NCBI RefSeq assembly: GCF_023197165.1
Contig: NZ_JALPRD010000001.1
Span: 1 to 64,000, forward strand
Reading direction: 5' to 3'
From: Sphingopyxis sp. MSC1_008
GTDB taxonomy: Bacteria; Pseudomonadota; Alphaproteobacteria; Sphingomonadales; Sphingomonadaceae
DNA: 64,000 bases
A program made the position numbers and the translations under genes. The notes beneath the pieces are model-generated. The model saw only the letters and a list, made by a program, of their open reading frames with translations, made no database searches and had not been told where the DNA came from. Positions 25,785 to 34,741 of the stretch are shown one piece after another; within the stretch, counting starts at the first letter, position 1; each line of letters begins with the position of its first letter.

Positions 25785-26237
25785 TCAGAGACGGGCGGCG
25801 GCGTCCAGCGCCAGCGTATAGCTGTTCGCGCCATGTCCGGCAAAATGCGCCACCGCGGCCATGCCGACATAGCTGATGTGCCGGAATTCCTCGCGCGTCA
25901 TCGGGTCCGACAAATGGACCTCGATCACCGGCACCTTGATCGACCTGATCGCGTCGTGGATCGCGATCGAGGTGTGGGTGTAGCCGCCGGCGTTGAGCAG
26001 CACCGCCTTGGCGCCCGCGATGTAGGCTTCGTGCAGCCAGTCGATCAGCACGCCTTCGTGGTTCGTCTGGCGGCATTCGACGCGCAGCCCCAGTTCGTCC
26101 GCTTGCGCCTCGAGCCGCGCGTGGATGTCGTTCAGCGTGTCATGCCCGTAAATCTCGGGCTCGCGCGTGCCGAGCAGGTTGAGGTTGGGGCCGGAGAAGA
26201 CAAAGACGGTCGGCTTGTCGGTACGCTCGTTGGTCAA
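25785..26237 (-). CDS. aroQ: Type II 3-dehydroquinate dehydratase
   Basis: 150 residues, normal for the dodecameric type II enzyme of the shikimate pathway, which dehydrates 3-dehydroquinate. Motifs: [21 protein letters not shown] with the catalytic tyrosine and lid, the [16 protein letters not shown] substrate loop, and [18 protein letters not shown]. It is the first gene of the leftward aroQ-accB-accC operon; 69 bp separate it from accB. Confidence 0.97.
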   Translation of the reverse strand: MTNERTDKPTVFVFSGPNLNLLGTREPEIYGHDTLNDIHARLEAQADELGLRVECRQTNHEGVLIDWLHEAYIAGAKAVLLNAGGYTHTSIAIHDAIRSIKVPVIEVHLSDPMTREEFRHISYVGMAAVAHFAGHGANSYTLALDAAARL

Positions 26238-26318
26238 GGGCTTGGCTTTCGGTTGCGAGGAGGCGCGCTCCCCCTATATGGGCTGCTCGGCAAAAGGCAA
26301 AGCAAGGCGGATTCCCCA

Positions 26319-26519
26319 GTGATCTCGGTCATCCTCAACGGCGAGCAAAGGCAGGTGCGCGAAGGCAGCATCGCCGACCTCGTCGCCTCGCTGGGTCTCG
26401 ACGTGAAAAAGGTCGCGGTCGAGCGCAACCGCGAGATCGTGCCGCGCTCGACGCTGGCCGATGTCGCGCTCGCCGAGGGCGATGCGCTGGAAATCGTGCA
26501 TTTCGTGGGAGGCGGCTGA
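26319..26519 (+). CDS. thiS: Sulfur carrier protein ThiS
   Basis: 66 residues from a GTG at 26319, ending in the Gly-Gly tail (HFVGGG) that is adenylated and thiocarboxylated before giving sulfur to ThiG. The beta-grasp start [12 protein letters not shown] is typical. It overlaps the next gene by 1 bp. The longer open frame from 25782 is antisense to aroQ and not used. No thiC, thiF or riboswitch-like leader was seen in the window. Confidence 0.9.
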   Translation: MISVILNGEQRQVREGSIADLVASLGLDVKKVAVERNREIVPRSTLADVALAEGDALEIVHFVGGG

Positions 26520-26869
26520 TGCCGGTTGGGCGCATCATACCCAATCGCTATGCCGACGACGCACGGACCGGCGAGGGCTTTTTCAACGATGTGCTGGGGC
26601 TGGAAACTGCGATGGCGATGGATTTCATCACCATCTATCGCTCGGGCACCCAGCCGATGGCGCAGATCAGCATCCTGACCGAAGATCCATCGGGGCTGCG
26701 TCCAGCCTATTCGGTGGGCGTCGACGATGTCGATGTGGTGCATGCGCGGGCGGTCGCGGCAGGGCACGAGATTATATACGCTCTGCGTGATGAGCCGTGG
26801 GGCGTCCGCCGGTTTTTCGTTCGCGATCCGCTCGGCGACATCGCGAATGTGGTACAGAATAAGGATTGA
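26519..26869 (+). CDS. VOC/glyoxalase-fold protein inside the thi operon
   Basis: 116 residues with the vicinal oxygen chelate fold: [27 protein letters not shown] at the start and [40 protein letters not shown] at the end, as in glyoxalase/bleomycin-resistance proteins. The metal-ligand pattern is incomplete to the eye, so a binding protein is as likely as an enzyme. It overlaps thiS by 1 bp and is followed by thiG, so it sits in the middle of the thiazole genes. Its role in thiamine synthesis is unknown. Confidence 0.85.
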   Translation: MPVGRIIPNRYADDARTGEGFFNDVLGLETAMAMDFITIYRSGTQPMAQISILTEDPSGLRPAYSVGVDDVDVVHARAVAAGHEIIYALRDEPWGVRRFFVRDPLGDIANVVQNKD

Positions 26870-26871
26870 AT

Positions 26872-27648
26872 GTGGACAAGATCGACAGTTGGACCGTCGC
26901 CGGCCGGACTTTCACATCCCGGCTGATCGTCGGCACCGGCAAATATAAAGATTTCGAGCAGAATGCCGCGGCGGTCGCGGCGTCGGGGGCGGAGATCGTC
27001 ACCGTCGCGGTGCGCCGCGTCAATGTGTCGGACCCGACCGCGCCGATGCTGACCGACTATATCGATCCCAGGAAGATCACCTACCTGCCCAACACCGCGG
27101 GCTGCTTCAATGCCGACGACGCGATCCGCACGCTGAGGCTGGCGCGCGAGGCGGGCGGCTGGGACCTCGTGAAGCTGGAAGTGCTCGGCGAGGCAAAGAC
27201 GCTCTATCCGAACATGCGCGAGACGCTCGAGGCGACCGAAGTGCTCGCGAAAGAGGGCTTCCTGCCGATGGTCTATTGCGTCGACGATCCGATCGCCGCG
27301 AAGCAGCTCGAGGATGCGGGCGCAGTAGCGGTGATGCCGCTCGGCGCGCCGATCGGTTCGGGGCTGGGCATCCAGAACCGCGTCACGATCCGCCTGATCG
27401 TCGAGGGCGCCTCGGTGCCGGTGCTTGTCGATGCGGGCGTCGGCACGGCGAGCGACGCCGCGGTCGCGATGGAACTCGGCTGCGACGGCGTGCTGATGAA
27501 CACCGCGATCGCCGAGGCCAAGGACCCGATCCGCATGGCGCGCGCGATGAAGCTCGCGGTCGAGGCGGGACGCGACTCCTATCTCGCGGGGCGCATGGGC
27601 GTTCGTCGCTATGCCGATCCGTCGAGCCCGCTGGCCGGGCTGATTTAG
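26872..27648 (+). CDS. thiG: Thiazole synthase ThiG
   Basis: 258 residues from the GTG at 26872, chosen because AAGGA lies 6 bp upstream; a TTG at 26866 has no spacing for a ribosome site. Motifs: [12 protein letters not shown], the catalytic lysine in [10 protein letters not shown], and the closing [31 protein letters not shown]. ThiG condenses deoxyxylulose phosphate, the dehydroglycine product and ThiS-borne sulfur into the thiazole ring. Five bp separate it from the convergent pentapeptide gene. Confidence 0.97.
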   Translation: MDKIDSWTVAGRTFTSRLIVGTGKYKDFEQNAAAVAASGAEIVTVAVRRVNVSDPTAPMLTDYIDPRKITYLPNTAGCFNADDAIRTLRLAREAGGWDLVKLEVLGEAKTLYPNMRETLEATEVLAKEGFLPMVYCVDDPIAAKQLEDAGAVAVMPLGAPIGSGLGIQNRVTIRLIVEGASVPVLVDAGVGTASDAAVAMELGCDGVLMNTAIAEAKDPIRMARAMKLAVEAGRDSYLAGRMGVRRYADPSSPLAGLI

Positions 27649-27653
27649 GCGCT

Positions 27654-28394
27654 TCAGTCCGGATAAATTTCGAGGCCCATGGCCGCCAAAAGATGCGGCT
27701 GCTGGTCGGCCGACACGATCATGCCCTCAAGCGTTGCGAGTTCCCTGAGATTCAGGGCGGTCACATCCGCGCCGCGAAGGTCGGCGCGTGCGAATTTGGC
27801 GCCGGCGGTGAGTGCGAGGACAAGATCGCTCCCGCGCAGGTCGGCGCCTTCCAGATCGGAATCAAACAGAACCGCTTCGCGAAGGTTCGAGTTCGAAAGC
27901 TCGCAATCGGGCATCCGAACGCCGTTCAGGTCGGCGAATTCGAGATTGCATCCGCGAAAGGCGGCTGCTGTCTTGACGAGTTTGCGGCCAAAGGTCCGGC
28001 TGAAATCTGCCTTGTGAAACTCGGCGCCCCGCATGTTGCAGGCATCGAACTCGACGCCGAACAGCGTGGAGCGATCGATCTTGGCAAAGGAAAGGTCGCA
28101 GCGCCTGAAGCGCGCCTGGTCCAGACGCGAGAAAGCGAATTGTGCGCCGACGTGGCCTGCGTCGTCGATGAGCGAACAATTCTCGAAAATCACATCGCGC
28201 ATATCGACGTTCGCAAAGCGGCACCGGATCAGGCGGACCTCGGTCAAGCGAGCGTCCTGCAGGCAGGTTCCTGTAAACTGGACGTCGCGCAGAACGCATT
28301 TCGCCAGCGTCGCGCCGGCCAGGTCGATCTCGGCGAAGTCGAGGCTGGAAAGATCAGCGTTTTCGATAATGCAGCCCGGTTCGAGTTTCACCAC
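27654..28394 (-). CDS. Pentapeptide-repeat protein
   Basis: 246 residues made largely of A(D/N)Lxx-type repeats (for example ENADLSSLDFAEIDLAGATL, and ADLRGSDLVLALTAGAKFARADLRGADV). These form a right-handed quadrilateral beta helix. Start is GTG-GTG after the strong ribosome site GAGGAGGAG. Some relatives (Qnr, MfpA) protect DNA gyrase, but most have unknown roles. No membrane segment or signal is seen. Function here cannot be assigned. Confidence 0.85.
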   Translation of the reverse strand: MVKLEPGCIIENADLSSLDFAEIDLAGATLAKCVLRDVQFTGTCLQDARLTEVRLIRCRFANVDMRDVIFENCSLIDDAGHVGAQFAFSRLDQARFRRCDLSFAKIDRSTLFGVEFDACNMRGAEFHKADFSRTFGRKLVKTAAAFRGCNLEFADLNGVRMPDCELSNSNLREAVLFDSDLEGADLRGSDLVLALTAGAKFARADLRGADVTALNLRELATLEGMIVSADQQPHLLAAMGLEIYPD

Positions 28395-28512
28395 ATCTCC
28401 TCCTCTCGGCCGTCGCGCGCGTCGAAGCAGTAAGCAAGGGATTGGAACGTATCAAGAACAATTATGGTGATCGACCGACTGTCCCTTGCCCCGAACGCTT
28501 TGTCTTGTGCCC

Positions 28513-28537
28513 GGAACAAATCCTCCGCCGATCCGTT
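28513..28537 (+). promoter_or_regulatory. EcfG-type general-stress promoter for the CsbD gene
   Basis: GGAAC (28513-28517), a 16-bp spacer and CGTT (28534-28537) match the alphaproteobacterial EcfG consensus GGAAC-N16/17-CGTT. It lies about 50 bp before the CsbD start codon. CsbD genes are commonly general-stress-regulated, which supports the call. It is inferred from the motif only. Confidence 0.75.
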
Positions 28538-28589
28538 GGTGTGGCAAGAGGCGAGCCCCTCCCGCCTCTGAAAACCAAGGAGAAACCCC

Positions 28590-28772
28590 GTGGGTGAATT
28601 CACCGAAAAGGCGAAAGGCATCGCCAACGAAGCCGCTGGCAATGCAAAACAGGCGGCCGGCAAGGCGACCGATAACGAGCGCCTTCGCGCCGAAGGCGAA
28701 GCGCAGGAACGCAAGGGCGAAGCCCAGAATCTGAAGGGCAAGGTCCAAGGCGCGCTTGGCGACAAGATCTGA
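28590..28772 (+). CDS. CsbD family stress protein
   Basis: 60 residues from a GTG at 28590, preceded by the strong ribosome site AAGGAG. The sequence (GEFTEKAKGIANEAAGNAKQ, then LKGKVQGALGDK) is the short, Ala/Lys/Glu-rich helical CsbD type. CsbD proteins accumulate under stress, and their molecular activity is unknown. It is followed by a hairpin terminator and preceded by the EcfG-type promoter. Confidence 0.85.
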   Translation: MGEFTEKAKGIANEAAGNAKQAAGKATDNERLRAEGEAQERKGEAQNLKGKVQGALGDKI

Positions 28773-28798
28773 CCGCTTGCTCGTCACGCAAGCAAATG

Positions 28799-28837
28799 AA
28801 AAAGGCCCCGAGGTATCCCTCTCCCCGGGGCCTTTTT
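28799..28837 (+). terminator. Terminator between CsbD and the lipoprotein gene
   Basis: AAAAGGCCCCG pairs with CGGGGCCTTTTT around a 14-base loop, with A and T runs on both sides, so it can serve both the rightward CsbD gene and the leftward gene that ends at 28858. Confidence 0.85.
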
Positions 28838-28857
28838 CTTGCGTGGCGTGAAGCGGT

Positions 28858-29607
28858 TTATTTCCCGCCCGACGCTACCAGATCGACGTCGGTCATCGCG
28901 CCGTCGCGGCGCATCATCAGCACATAGGCGAGGTCGCCCTTCGTGCCGCCGAGCATGTGCTCGTTGCCGTTGACGCGGTGGTCGCTGGTGTAGCCGGCGC
29001 GGATCGCCATCGTGTGATAATAATCGAGCACCGCTTGCATCGACGCCGCGGTCTGGAAATTGACGACGCGGATGTTGCACTTGCCGCCGGCGATGCCCGC
29101 GGCTTCGCGCAGCGTCGCGCGCGGATAGACTTTGAACGCGGCAGGCAGGCGTTCGGCCCAGGCGTTGCTGTATGTCAGCTTGGCGTCGCAGCCGCCCTTT
29201 TGCTGGTCGCGCGCGAGCGCGCCGATCGTAACGGGGCGCTGCTTGGCTTCGCAGCCGTCGCATCCGGCCTCGAACGGCAATGCCTTCGGCGCAGCGAGCA
29301 ATTTGCCGGCCGACAACGCCGCCGCGGCTTCGGCGGCGGTCGCGGCCTTGCCGCCCGCGATGCCGGGGACACCCCCGTCGACGGGCCGGTTGCCCGGACC
29401 CACGGCATTTTTATTCGATTGGCCGGCCAGCTTCGGGTCGACCATGATTTTATCTTCGAGCGAGCCCTTGATCGCCGGGTCCGCGTTGGTCAGCCCGTTG
29501 TCGAGCGGCGCGAGGTCGGCCTTGGCGTTGGGATTATCCCGGCACCCGGCGAGCGGCGCCGCCGCCATCAGCAAGCCGGTAACCAGCCATTTTCCGCGCA
29601 ACATCAT
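28858..29607 (-). CDS. Putative lipoprotein, unknown
   Basis: 249 residues from the first of two ATGs (29607), with GGGAG 8 bp upstream. A lipobox (MAAAPLAGC, cysteine 22) after a hydrophobic signal marks lipidation and export. A long Ala/Gly-rich middle is followed by a conserved C-terminal region containing FEAGCDGCEAK and CNIRVVNFQTAASMQAVLDYYHTMAIRAGY. No family assignment can be made; it looks conserved among sphingomonads by style only. Confidence 0.65.
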   Translation of the reverse strand: MMLRGKWLVTGLLMAAAPLAGCRDNPNAKADLAPLDNGLTNADPAIKGSLEDKIMVDPKLAGQSNKNAVGPGNRPVDGGVPGIAGGKAATAAEAAAALSAGKLLAAPKALPFEAGCDGCEAKQRPVTIGALARDQQKGGCDAKLTYSNAWAERLPAAFKVYPRATLREAAGIAGGKCNIRVVNFQTAASMQAVLDYYHTMAIRAGYTSDHRVNGNEHMLGGTKGDLAYVLMMRRDGAMTDVDLVASGGK

Positions 29608-29737
29608 CGCTAACACTCCCTTAATCCATTGCGGGGAATGCCCTATTCTGGTCAAAAAGGCCCAAATAAAATGCGTTAACGGGCGGGGCTTTGTTGGGCG
29701 AAAACTGTCTCGGAGCGAGACGCTTTTGTGCTTTCGC

Positions 29738-30295
29738 TCACGCTCCGGGCAGGAATTCCTTGCGCTTTACCCGCCACGCATCGGCGCTTTGCGTCCACGC
29801 ATCGACCGGCGCATCCTGAAAAGGCGCGGGCAGGCGGGTCGGGCCGCTGTTGGTCGCGCCGAGCCGCTTCGCGAGCGCCTGCGAGCGCGTGTTGTCGGGG
29901 TCGATGCTGTGCATCAGTTCGGGCCATTTCAGGAATTCGACCGCGAAATCGCAGGCTGCGACGCTACCTTCGAGCGCATAGCCCTTGCCGGCGAATTTGG
30001 CGCGCACGCCGTAGCCGATCTCGGGCGCGGGCCAGCCGTCGGGCTCCCACGGGCCGAGGCGTCCGACCCATTCGCCCGTCGCGCGCTCGATCACCGAGAA
30101 CATCGAAAAGCCGCGGATGTGCCAGGCGCCCGCGAGCGTACACCACATGCGCCATGCCTGCGAGCGCGGGCAAGTGCCGCCGATGAAGCGCATCGTGTCT
30201 TCCTCGGCGCACATTTCGGCGAAGCCGTCGAAATCCTCGGTCGCGGGCGGACGCAGGATCAGCCGCTCGGTGACGAGCAGGGGGCCGTTCAACAT
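29738..30295 (-). CDS. GNAT N-acetyltransferase
   Basis: 185 residues from the ATG at 30295, which has GGGAGA at 7 bp; the ATG at 30301 is too close to it. Sequence features are LVTERLILRPPATEDFDGFAEM, the acetyl-CoA motif region GYGVRAKFAGKGYALEG, and HSIDPDNTRSQALAKRLGA. These match RimJ/RimL-type acetyltransferases that act on amino groups of proteins or small molecules. The substrate is unknown. Confidence 0.85.
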   Translation of the reverse strand: MLNGPLLVTERLILRPPATEDFDGFAEMCAEEDTMRFIGGTCPRSQAWRMWCTLAGAWHIRGFSMFSVIERATGEWVGRLGPWEPDGWPAPEIGYGVRAKFAGKGYALEGSVAACDFAVEFLKWPELMHSIDPDNTRSQALAKRLGATNSGPTRLPAPFQDAPVDAWTQSADAWRVKRKEFLPGA

Positions 30296-30365
30296 CTTCA
30301 TTCTCCCGCAGCAATTGGCCGATGCTTCTGCGGCAAGAGCGCGTATTCGGCAAGCGGATACGCTT

Positions 30366-30395
30366 GAGGGCACCGGCGGTTAAACCGGTGCCCTC
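30366..30395. other. Strong 11-bp stem-loop in the 30.3-30.45 kb gap
   Basis: GAGGGCACCGG (30366-30376) pairs perfectly with CCGGTGCCCTC (30385-30395) around an 8-base loop. It lies between the divergent GNAT gene and the end of the glycine-zipper gene. No T-run follows on either strand, so it is not a clean terminator. Confidence 0.5.
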
Positions 30396-30455
30396 TCCAT
30401 CAGCGTGTACGGGCGGAGGGGTCCGAACCCGCACTCGAGACGGGGTGCGGTTCTT

Positions 30456-30851
30456 TTAGCGGCAGCGATATTTGTCGCGGTCGACCTCGCGGCCGATCAG
30501 CGCGCCGGCGCCGGCACCGATGATCGTGCCAAGCAGCTTGTCGCCGCCGCCGGCGATTTCATGGCCGGCGAGACCGCCGACCGCGCCGCCGATCAGCAGG
30601 CCGGTCGTGCCATTATCCTTCTTGCAGCGATAACGGCCGTCATTATCGCGCCACACGCGGGTGTTGCGGTTGATCCGCTCGTCGCGGGCATAATGGCGAC
30701 GGTCCTTCTTGCGGTAGAAGTTCGACGACTGGTCGAGCTGATGGAAGCCTTCGGCGTTTGCCGGAGCCGCGATACCCGCATAGGCAGGCGCGGTCAGGGC
30801 GACACTGGCGGCAGCAAACGCGCCCATCAGTCCCTTGGTGAAATTGCGCAT
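30456..30851 (-). CDS. Glycine-zipper 2TM outer-membrane-type protein
   Basis: 131 residues. A signal peptide (MRNFTKGLMGAFAAASVALTAPAYA) is followed by an Arg/Asp-rich region and a glycine-zipper segment (TTGLLIGGAVGGLAGHEIAGG...TIIGAGAGALIGREVDR). The glycine-zipper 2TM family is exported and membrane-associated; its roles are poorly defined. The ribosome site AGGAAAGGA lies before the ATG. Confidence 0.82.
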   Translation of the reverse strand: MRNFTKGLMGAFAAASVALTAPAYAGIAAPANAEGFHQLDQSSNFYRKKDRRHYARDERINRNTRVWRDNDGRYRCKKDNGTTGLLIGGAVGGLAGHEIAGGGDKLLGTIIGAGAGALIGREVDRDKYRCR

Positions 30852-31031
30852 AAAAAGTCCTTTCCTGGTTCAGCGCCTCGTCCCGCTTGGACAAGACTGG
30901 GCGCTTCGATGGGAAAACGAGCCGGGTCGCAAAGCCGTTGCATGAACCCAAGGCAACAAGACGAGCCGAGAGCTTCCATCGACGAACCGAAAGCCCTTGC
31001 CGCATCGGCGGCGGCATGCGACAATCCCGGC

Positions 31032-31253
31032 ATGCTCAATATCGGATCGCTCGTCATTGGCGTTATCGCCTTGGTTCTGGCCGTTTTTGCTTTCATCCCG
31101 CTACTCGGCTGGGCGAACTGGGTGATCATACCCTTTGCGGTCGTCGGCTTGGCGCTCGGCGTGATGTCGGACAAGACGAGCGGGCGGAACCTCAACATCG
31201 TCGTCATCGTCATCGGCGTCATCCGCCTGATGCTTGGCGGCGGCATTATCTGA
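31032..31253 (+). CDS. Small membrane protein, unknown
   Basis: 73 residues from the ATG at 31032 (an in-frame ATG at 30942 is possible; neither has a good ribosome site). The product has two clear membrane helices (IGSLVIGVIALVLAVFAFIPLLG; WVIIPFAVVGLALGVM) and a short loop before a third hydrophobic end (NIVVIVIGVIRLMLGGGII). No family is recognised. It sits 20 bp before rarD on the same strand. Confidence 0.6.
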   Translation: MLNIGSLVIGVIALVLAVFAFIPLLGWANWVIIPFAVVGLALGVMSDKTSGRNLNIVVIVIGVIRLMLGGGII

Positions 31254-31273
31254 TCCAGCCGGGCTAGCCGATC

Positions 31274-32191
31274 ATGAACCAGCCAGCGGCCCCCGCGGGG
31301 AGCAATCAGGGCGGCTTGCCCTTCGCGATCAGCGCCTATCTGATCTGGGGCTTCGTTCCGCTCTTCTTCAAACTACTGTCGAGCGTCCCGCCGGTCGAAG
31401 TGCTGGCGCAGCGCATCGTCTGGTCGCTGCCGCTCTGCTTCCTGATCATGGCGTTCCGCCGCCAGATCGGCGAATATCTCGTGGCGCTCCGCGATTGGCG
31501 CGTGTTGCGGCTGCTGCTCGTCAGTTCGGTGCTGATCGCGCTCAACTGGCTCGTCTATATCTATTCGATCTTCACCGATCATGTGCTCGCCGCCAGCCTC
31601 GGCTATTATCTCAATCCGCTCGTCAATGTGATGCTCGGGATGATCTTCCTCGGCGAAAGGCTCTCGCGGCTTCAAGCGCTCGCGGTCGTCATCGCGGGGA
31701 TCGGTGTCGCGATCCTGCTCGCGGGGGCGCTCGACACGTTGTGGATCAGCATGACGCTGGCGTTCAGTTTCGGCACCTACGGCCTGATCCGCAAGATCGT
31801 GCCGGTCGGATCGCTCCCGGGCCTCGCGATCGAGACGACGTTGCTGTTGCCGTTGGCGGCCGCAGCCGCGGCCTACTATATCTGGCTCGGCGATGGCCGC
31901 GGTTTCGGATCGGAAGCGGGGATCAGCTGGCTGCTTGCGGCGGGCGGGGTCGTCACGGCGGTGCCGCTCCTGCTCTTCGCGACCGCGGCGCGGCGGATGA
32001 GCTATGCCGCGCTCGGCTTCGTCCAGTATCTGGCGCCGAGCATCGCCTTCCTGCTTAGCCTGTTCGTGTTCCACGAACCGCTGAAGCCCGCGCAGCTTGC
32101 CTGCTTCCTGCTGATCTGGGTCAGCATTGCAGTGTTCAGCTTCGACATGTGGCGCAAGATGCGCGCCGACCGGATGATGCCGGCGGCTTAA
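31274..32191 (+). CDS. rarD: EamA-family transporter RarD
   Basis: 305 residues with ten predicted membrane segments in two EamA repeats. The start LPFAISAYLIWGFVPLFFKLL, the RIVWSLPLCFLI region and the LNWLVYIYSI...ASLGYYLNPLVNVMLGM segment match the RarD branch of drug/metabolite transporters. The transported compound is not established. It follows the small membrane gene by 20 bp. Confidence 0.92.
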   Translation: MNQPAAPAGSNQGGLPFAISAYLIWGFVPLFFKLLSSVPPVEVLAQRIVWSLPLCFLIMAFRRQIGEYLVALRDWRVLRLLLVSSVLIALNWLVYIYSIFTDHVLAASLGYYLNPLVNVMLGMIFLGERLSRLQALAVVIAGIGVAILLAGALDTLWISMTLAFSFGTYGLIRKIVPVGSLPGLAIETTLLLPLAAAAAAYYIWLGDGRGFGSEAGISWLLAAGGVVTAVPLLLFATAARRMSYAALGFVQYLAPSIAFLLSLFVFHEPLKPAQLACFLLIWVSIAVFSFDMWRKMRADRMMPAA

Positions 32192-32199
32192 ACTTCCTC

Positions 32200-32270
32200 G
32201 TCATGCCGGACTTGATCCGGCATCCGCTGCGGCGCTGAAGTCATGGACCCCGGATCAAGTCCGGGGTGAC
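32200..32270. repeat. Paired palindromic repeat, second class
   Basis: Two arms in opposite orientation (32200-32225 and 32245-32270), each based on the core CCGGACTTGATCCGG, separated by about 20 bp; the arms differ at a few bases. It lies between the convergent rarD and pyrC genes. The core matches the element at 35347-35418. Confidence 0.8.
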
Positions 32271-32280
32271 AAAATGAAAA

Positions 32281-33303
32281 TCAGACGAGCCGCCAGCCGA
32301 GCGTTTCACCGGCATGGAAGGGAACGACTTCGCCGACGCGCTCGGGAACGACGGCCTCGCCGCGTTCGAGCGTCACCGTGCCGGTGTTGAGCGGCAGGCC
32401 GTAGAAATTCGGGCCATGTTCGCTGGCGAAGCCTTCGAACCTGTCCAGCGCGCCTTCCTCGTCGAACACCTGGATATAGGATTCGAGTGCATAGGGGGCG
32501 TTGAAGATGCCCGCGCAGCCGCACGCGGCTTCCTTCGTATGCACGGCATGCGGCGCGCTGTCGGTGCCGAGGAAGAATTTCGGCGAGCCCGATACCGCGG
32601 CGGCGCGGACCGCGAGCCGGTGCTGCTCGCGCTTGGCGACGGGCAGACAATAGGCGTGCGGGCGGATGCCGCCGACGAGCATCGCGTTGCGATTGATGTG
32701 GAGATGCTGCGGCGTGATCGTCGCGGCGACATTCGCGGGCGCGGCCGTCACAAAATCGACCGCTTCGGACGTCGTGATATGTTCGAACACGATTTTCAGG
32801 CCCGGCAGGTCGCGCACAAGCCCCTTCAGCGTGCGCTCGATGAACACCGCCTCGCGGTCGAAGATATCGACGTCATGGTCGGTGACCTCGCCGTGGATGA
32901 GCAGCGGCATGCCGATGTCGGCCATGCGCTCGAGCACGGGCATGATCTTCGCGACATCGGTGACGCCATGCGCGCTGCCGGTGGTCGCGTGCGCGGGATA
33001 GAGTTTCGCCGCGGTGAAGATTCCCTCGGCATGACCGCGCGCCATTTCGTCGGGGCTGCTGTGATCGGTGAGATAGGCGACGATCAGCGGCGTGAAGTCG
33101 AGCCCGGCGGGCACCGCGGCGTTGATGCGGTCGCGATACGCGGCGCCTTCCTCGGCGGTCGTGACCGGCGGCGACAGGTTCGGCATGATGATCGCGCGCG
33201 CGAACTGGCGCGCGGTATATTGCGCGACATGGCCCAGCATCGCGCCATCGCGCAGATGGACATGCCAGTCGTCGGGGCGGCGGATCGTCAGGCGGTCGGT
33301 CAT
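32281..33303 (-). CDS. pyrC: Dihydroorotase, PyrC type
   Basis: 340 residues, the length of the homodimeric PyrC class. The metal motif [10 protein letters not shown] is near the start, [16 protein letters not shown] carries the carbamylated lysine, and [17 protein letters not shown] and [14 protein letters not shown] carry the remaining ligands and substrate contacts. It closes the dihydroorotate ring in pyrimidine synthesis. It is divergent from ygfZ. Confidence 0.97.
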   Translation of the reverse strand: MTDRLTIRRPDDWHVHLRDGAMLGHVAQYTARQFARAIIMPNLSPPVTTAEEGAAYRDRINAAVPAGLDFTPLIVAYLTDHSSPDEMARGHAEGIFTAAKLYPAHATTGSAHGVTDVAKIMPVLERMADIGMPLLIHGEVTDHDVDIFDREAVFIERTLKGLVRDLPGLKIVFEHITTSEAVDFVTAAPANVAATITPQHLHINRNAMLVGGIRPHAYCLPVAKREQHRLAVRAAAVSGSPKFFLGTDSAPHAVHTKEAACGCAGIFNAPYALESYIQVFDEEGALDRFEGFASEHGPNFYGLPLNTGTVTLERGEAVVPERVGEVVPFHAGETLGWRLV

Positions 33304-33361
33304 CGAAAAGACTCGTCGATAGTGGGCTTGGCTTTGGCTGCCGCGTCCCTAGATTATCGTC

Positions 33362-34087
33362 ATGGCCAATACCACCCTCAACGACCGCGCCCTCATCCGT
33401 CTGTCGGGGGAGGATGTCCGCGGCTTCCTCCAAGGGCTGGTGACCAACGACACTTCGGGCAATCTGCCGGTATGGGCGGCGCTGCTGACCGCGCAGGGCA
33501 AGGCGCTGTTCGATTTCCTGATCTGGGGCGACGAGGGCGACGTGCTGATCGATTGTGAGCGTGACGCTGCCGAGGGGCTTGCCAAGCGGCTGACGCTCTA
33601 TCGGCTGCGCCGCGCGATCACGATCGCAGCCGAACCCGATCTGGCGGTCCATTGGGCGCCTGAGGGCGATCTGGGTGTTGTCGACCCGCGCCTGTCCGAA
33701 CTCGGCCAGCGCTGGCTTGCCCCGGCCGACGAAGGCGAGGGTGCCGACGCCGCTTGGCGCGCCCATCGGCTTTCGCTCGGCGTCACCGAGGGACGCGCCG
33801 AACTCGGCGACGGCACGACCTTGTGGCTTGAATGCAATGCCATCGAGCTGAACGGCGTCAGCTTTGCGAAGGGCTGCTATGTCGGACAGGAAAACACCGC
33901 GCGAATGAACTGGCGGCAAAAGGTCAATCGGCGGCTGGTCGTTGTCCCGATCGCCGAGGCGGACGAAAAGCGGCAGGTTATCGCCTATCCCGACCTCGGC
34001 TGGTCGGTCGAGCACCGGCGGACCGAGAATGTCGAAGCGGCCACCGCGCCCGCGTGGCTCCGCGAGGGGCTCGCCGCCGGTTCATGA
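33362..34087 (+). CDS. ygfZ: YgfZ/GcvT-like folate-binding protein
   Basis: 241 residues. The N-terminal part (LIRLSGEDVRGFLQGLVTND) and the hallmark KGCYVGQEN identify the YgfZ family, which binds folate and supports iron-sulfur cluster enzymes such as MiaB. Its stop overlaps a possible ATG of the next gene by 4 bp. Symbol is given by family only. Confidence 0.9.
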   Translation: MANTTLNDRALIRLSGEDVRGFLQGLVTNDTSGNLPVWAALLTAQGKALFDFLIWGDEGDVLIDCERDAAEGLAKRLTLYRLRRAITIAAEPDLAVHWAPEGDLGVVDPRLSELGQRWLAPADEGEGADAAWRAHRLSLGVTEGRAELGDGTTLWLECNAIELNGVSFAKGCYVGQENTARMNWRQKVNRRLVVVPIAEADEKRQVIAYPDLGWSVEHRRTENVEAATAPAWLREGLAAGS

Positions 34088-34119
34088 CAGGTGCAGCCTT
34101 TGCTGCTAGATTGCAGGGC

Positions 34120-34707
34120 ATGCGCGCTATGCTGATTTCGTCGGCGCTCGCCGCCGCTTTCGCCCTGTCGGCTCCCGTCATTGCGGCGCCGACATCCTTG
34201 CTGCCGACCGAACCCGAGGCGGCGCAGCCCTCCTCCAAACTCGCGCCGCTGGCAGCGGACTCCGCCTGGACGCCGCGCTTCGCGGCTGCTGCCGACCAGC
34301 TCGCGACGGCGCTTCGCTCGCGCGACGAGGCGCAGTGGGCGCCGCTGCTCGGCGGGCAATGGCTGTCCGCCGCGGATCGCGAGCGTGTCCGAACCTTGCT
34401 CGGCGACCCGAACAGCCCGTTCCTGCCGGCGCTTTTCGCGAAGGGCGTTACCGATCGCGCGATCTTCGGCTGGGATGCGCCCGCGTCGCTCAGCGCCGAC
34501 GAACGCGCGGCGATCGAGGGAGGCCAGGAGGCCGAGGCGCTGGTGTGCTGGTCGGCGGGCGGCAATGGCCCAGGGCCATGGCCGGCGACCGCGGTCGAGG
34601 CCGATAATCGGCCGGGCCGCTCCTATGCTTGCGCGCGGATCGCCTACAGCATTCGCGGCGAGACGCCGACGTGGCGTGCGTTCATCGAACAGCGCGAGCC
34701 CGCTTAA
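34120..34707 (+). CDS. Exported hypothetical protein
   Basis: 195 residues from the ATG at 34120 (also possible: 34084, coupled to ygfZ, or 34129). The signal peptide RAMLISSALAAAFALSAPVIAA ends at about residue 25. The mature part contains DRERVRTLLGDPNSPFLPALFAKGVTDRAIFGW and a cysteine pair in LVCWSAGG...YACARIAYS. No family is recognised. It follows ygfZ and precedes the retropepsin-like gene on the same strand. Confidence 0.65.
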   Translation: MRAMLISSALAAAFALSAPVIAAPTSLLPTEPEAAQPSSKLAPLAADSAWTPRFAAAADQLATALRSRDEAQWAPLLGGQWLSAADRERVRTLLGDPNSPFLPALFAKGVTDRAIFGWDAPASLSADERAAIEGGQEAEALVCWSAGGNGPGPWPATAVEADNRPGRSYACARIAYSIRGETPTWRAFIEQREPA

Positions 34708-34741
34708 CCAATCCCCAACCCTCTTCTGCGAAAAGCGCCTC

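Noticed and set aside
26238..26318. Possible TPP riboswitch upstream of thiS
   Set aside because: The 81-bp gap is too short and lacks the CTGAGA core of the thi box.
30410..30450. Possible tRNA T-arm-like sequence (GTCCGAACCCGC)
   Set aside because: No matching acceptor, D or anticodon arms could be folded around it on either strand.
30405..31031. Upstream extension of the small membrane protein frame (from 30405)
   Set aside because: It runs antisense to the glycine-zipper gene and has no conserved sequence; the ATG at 31032 is a better start.
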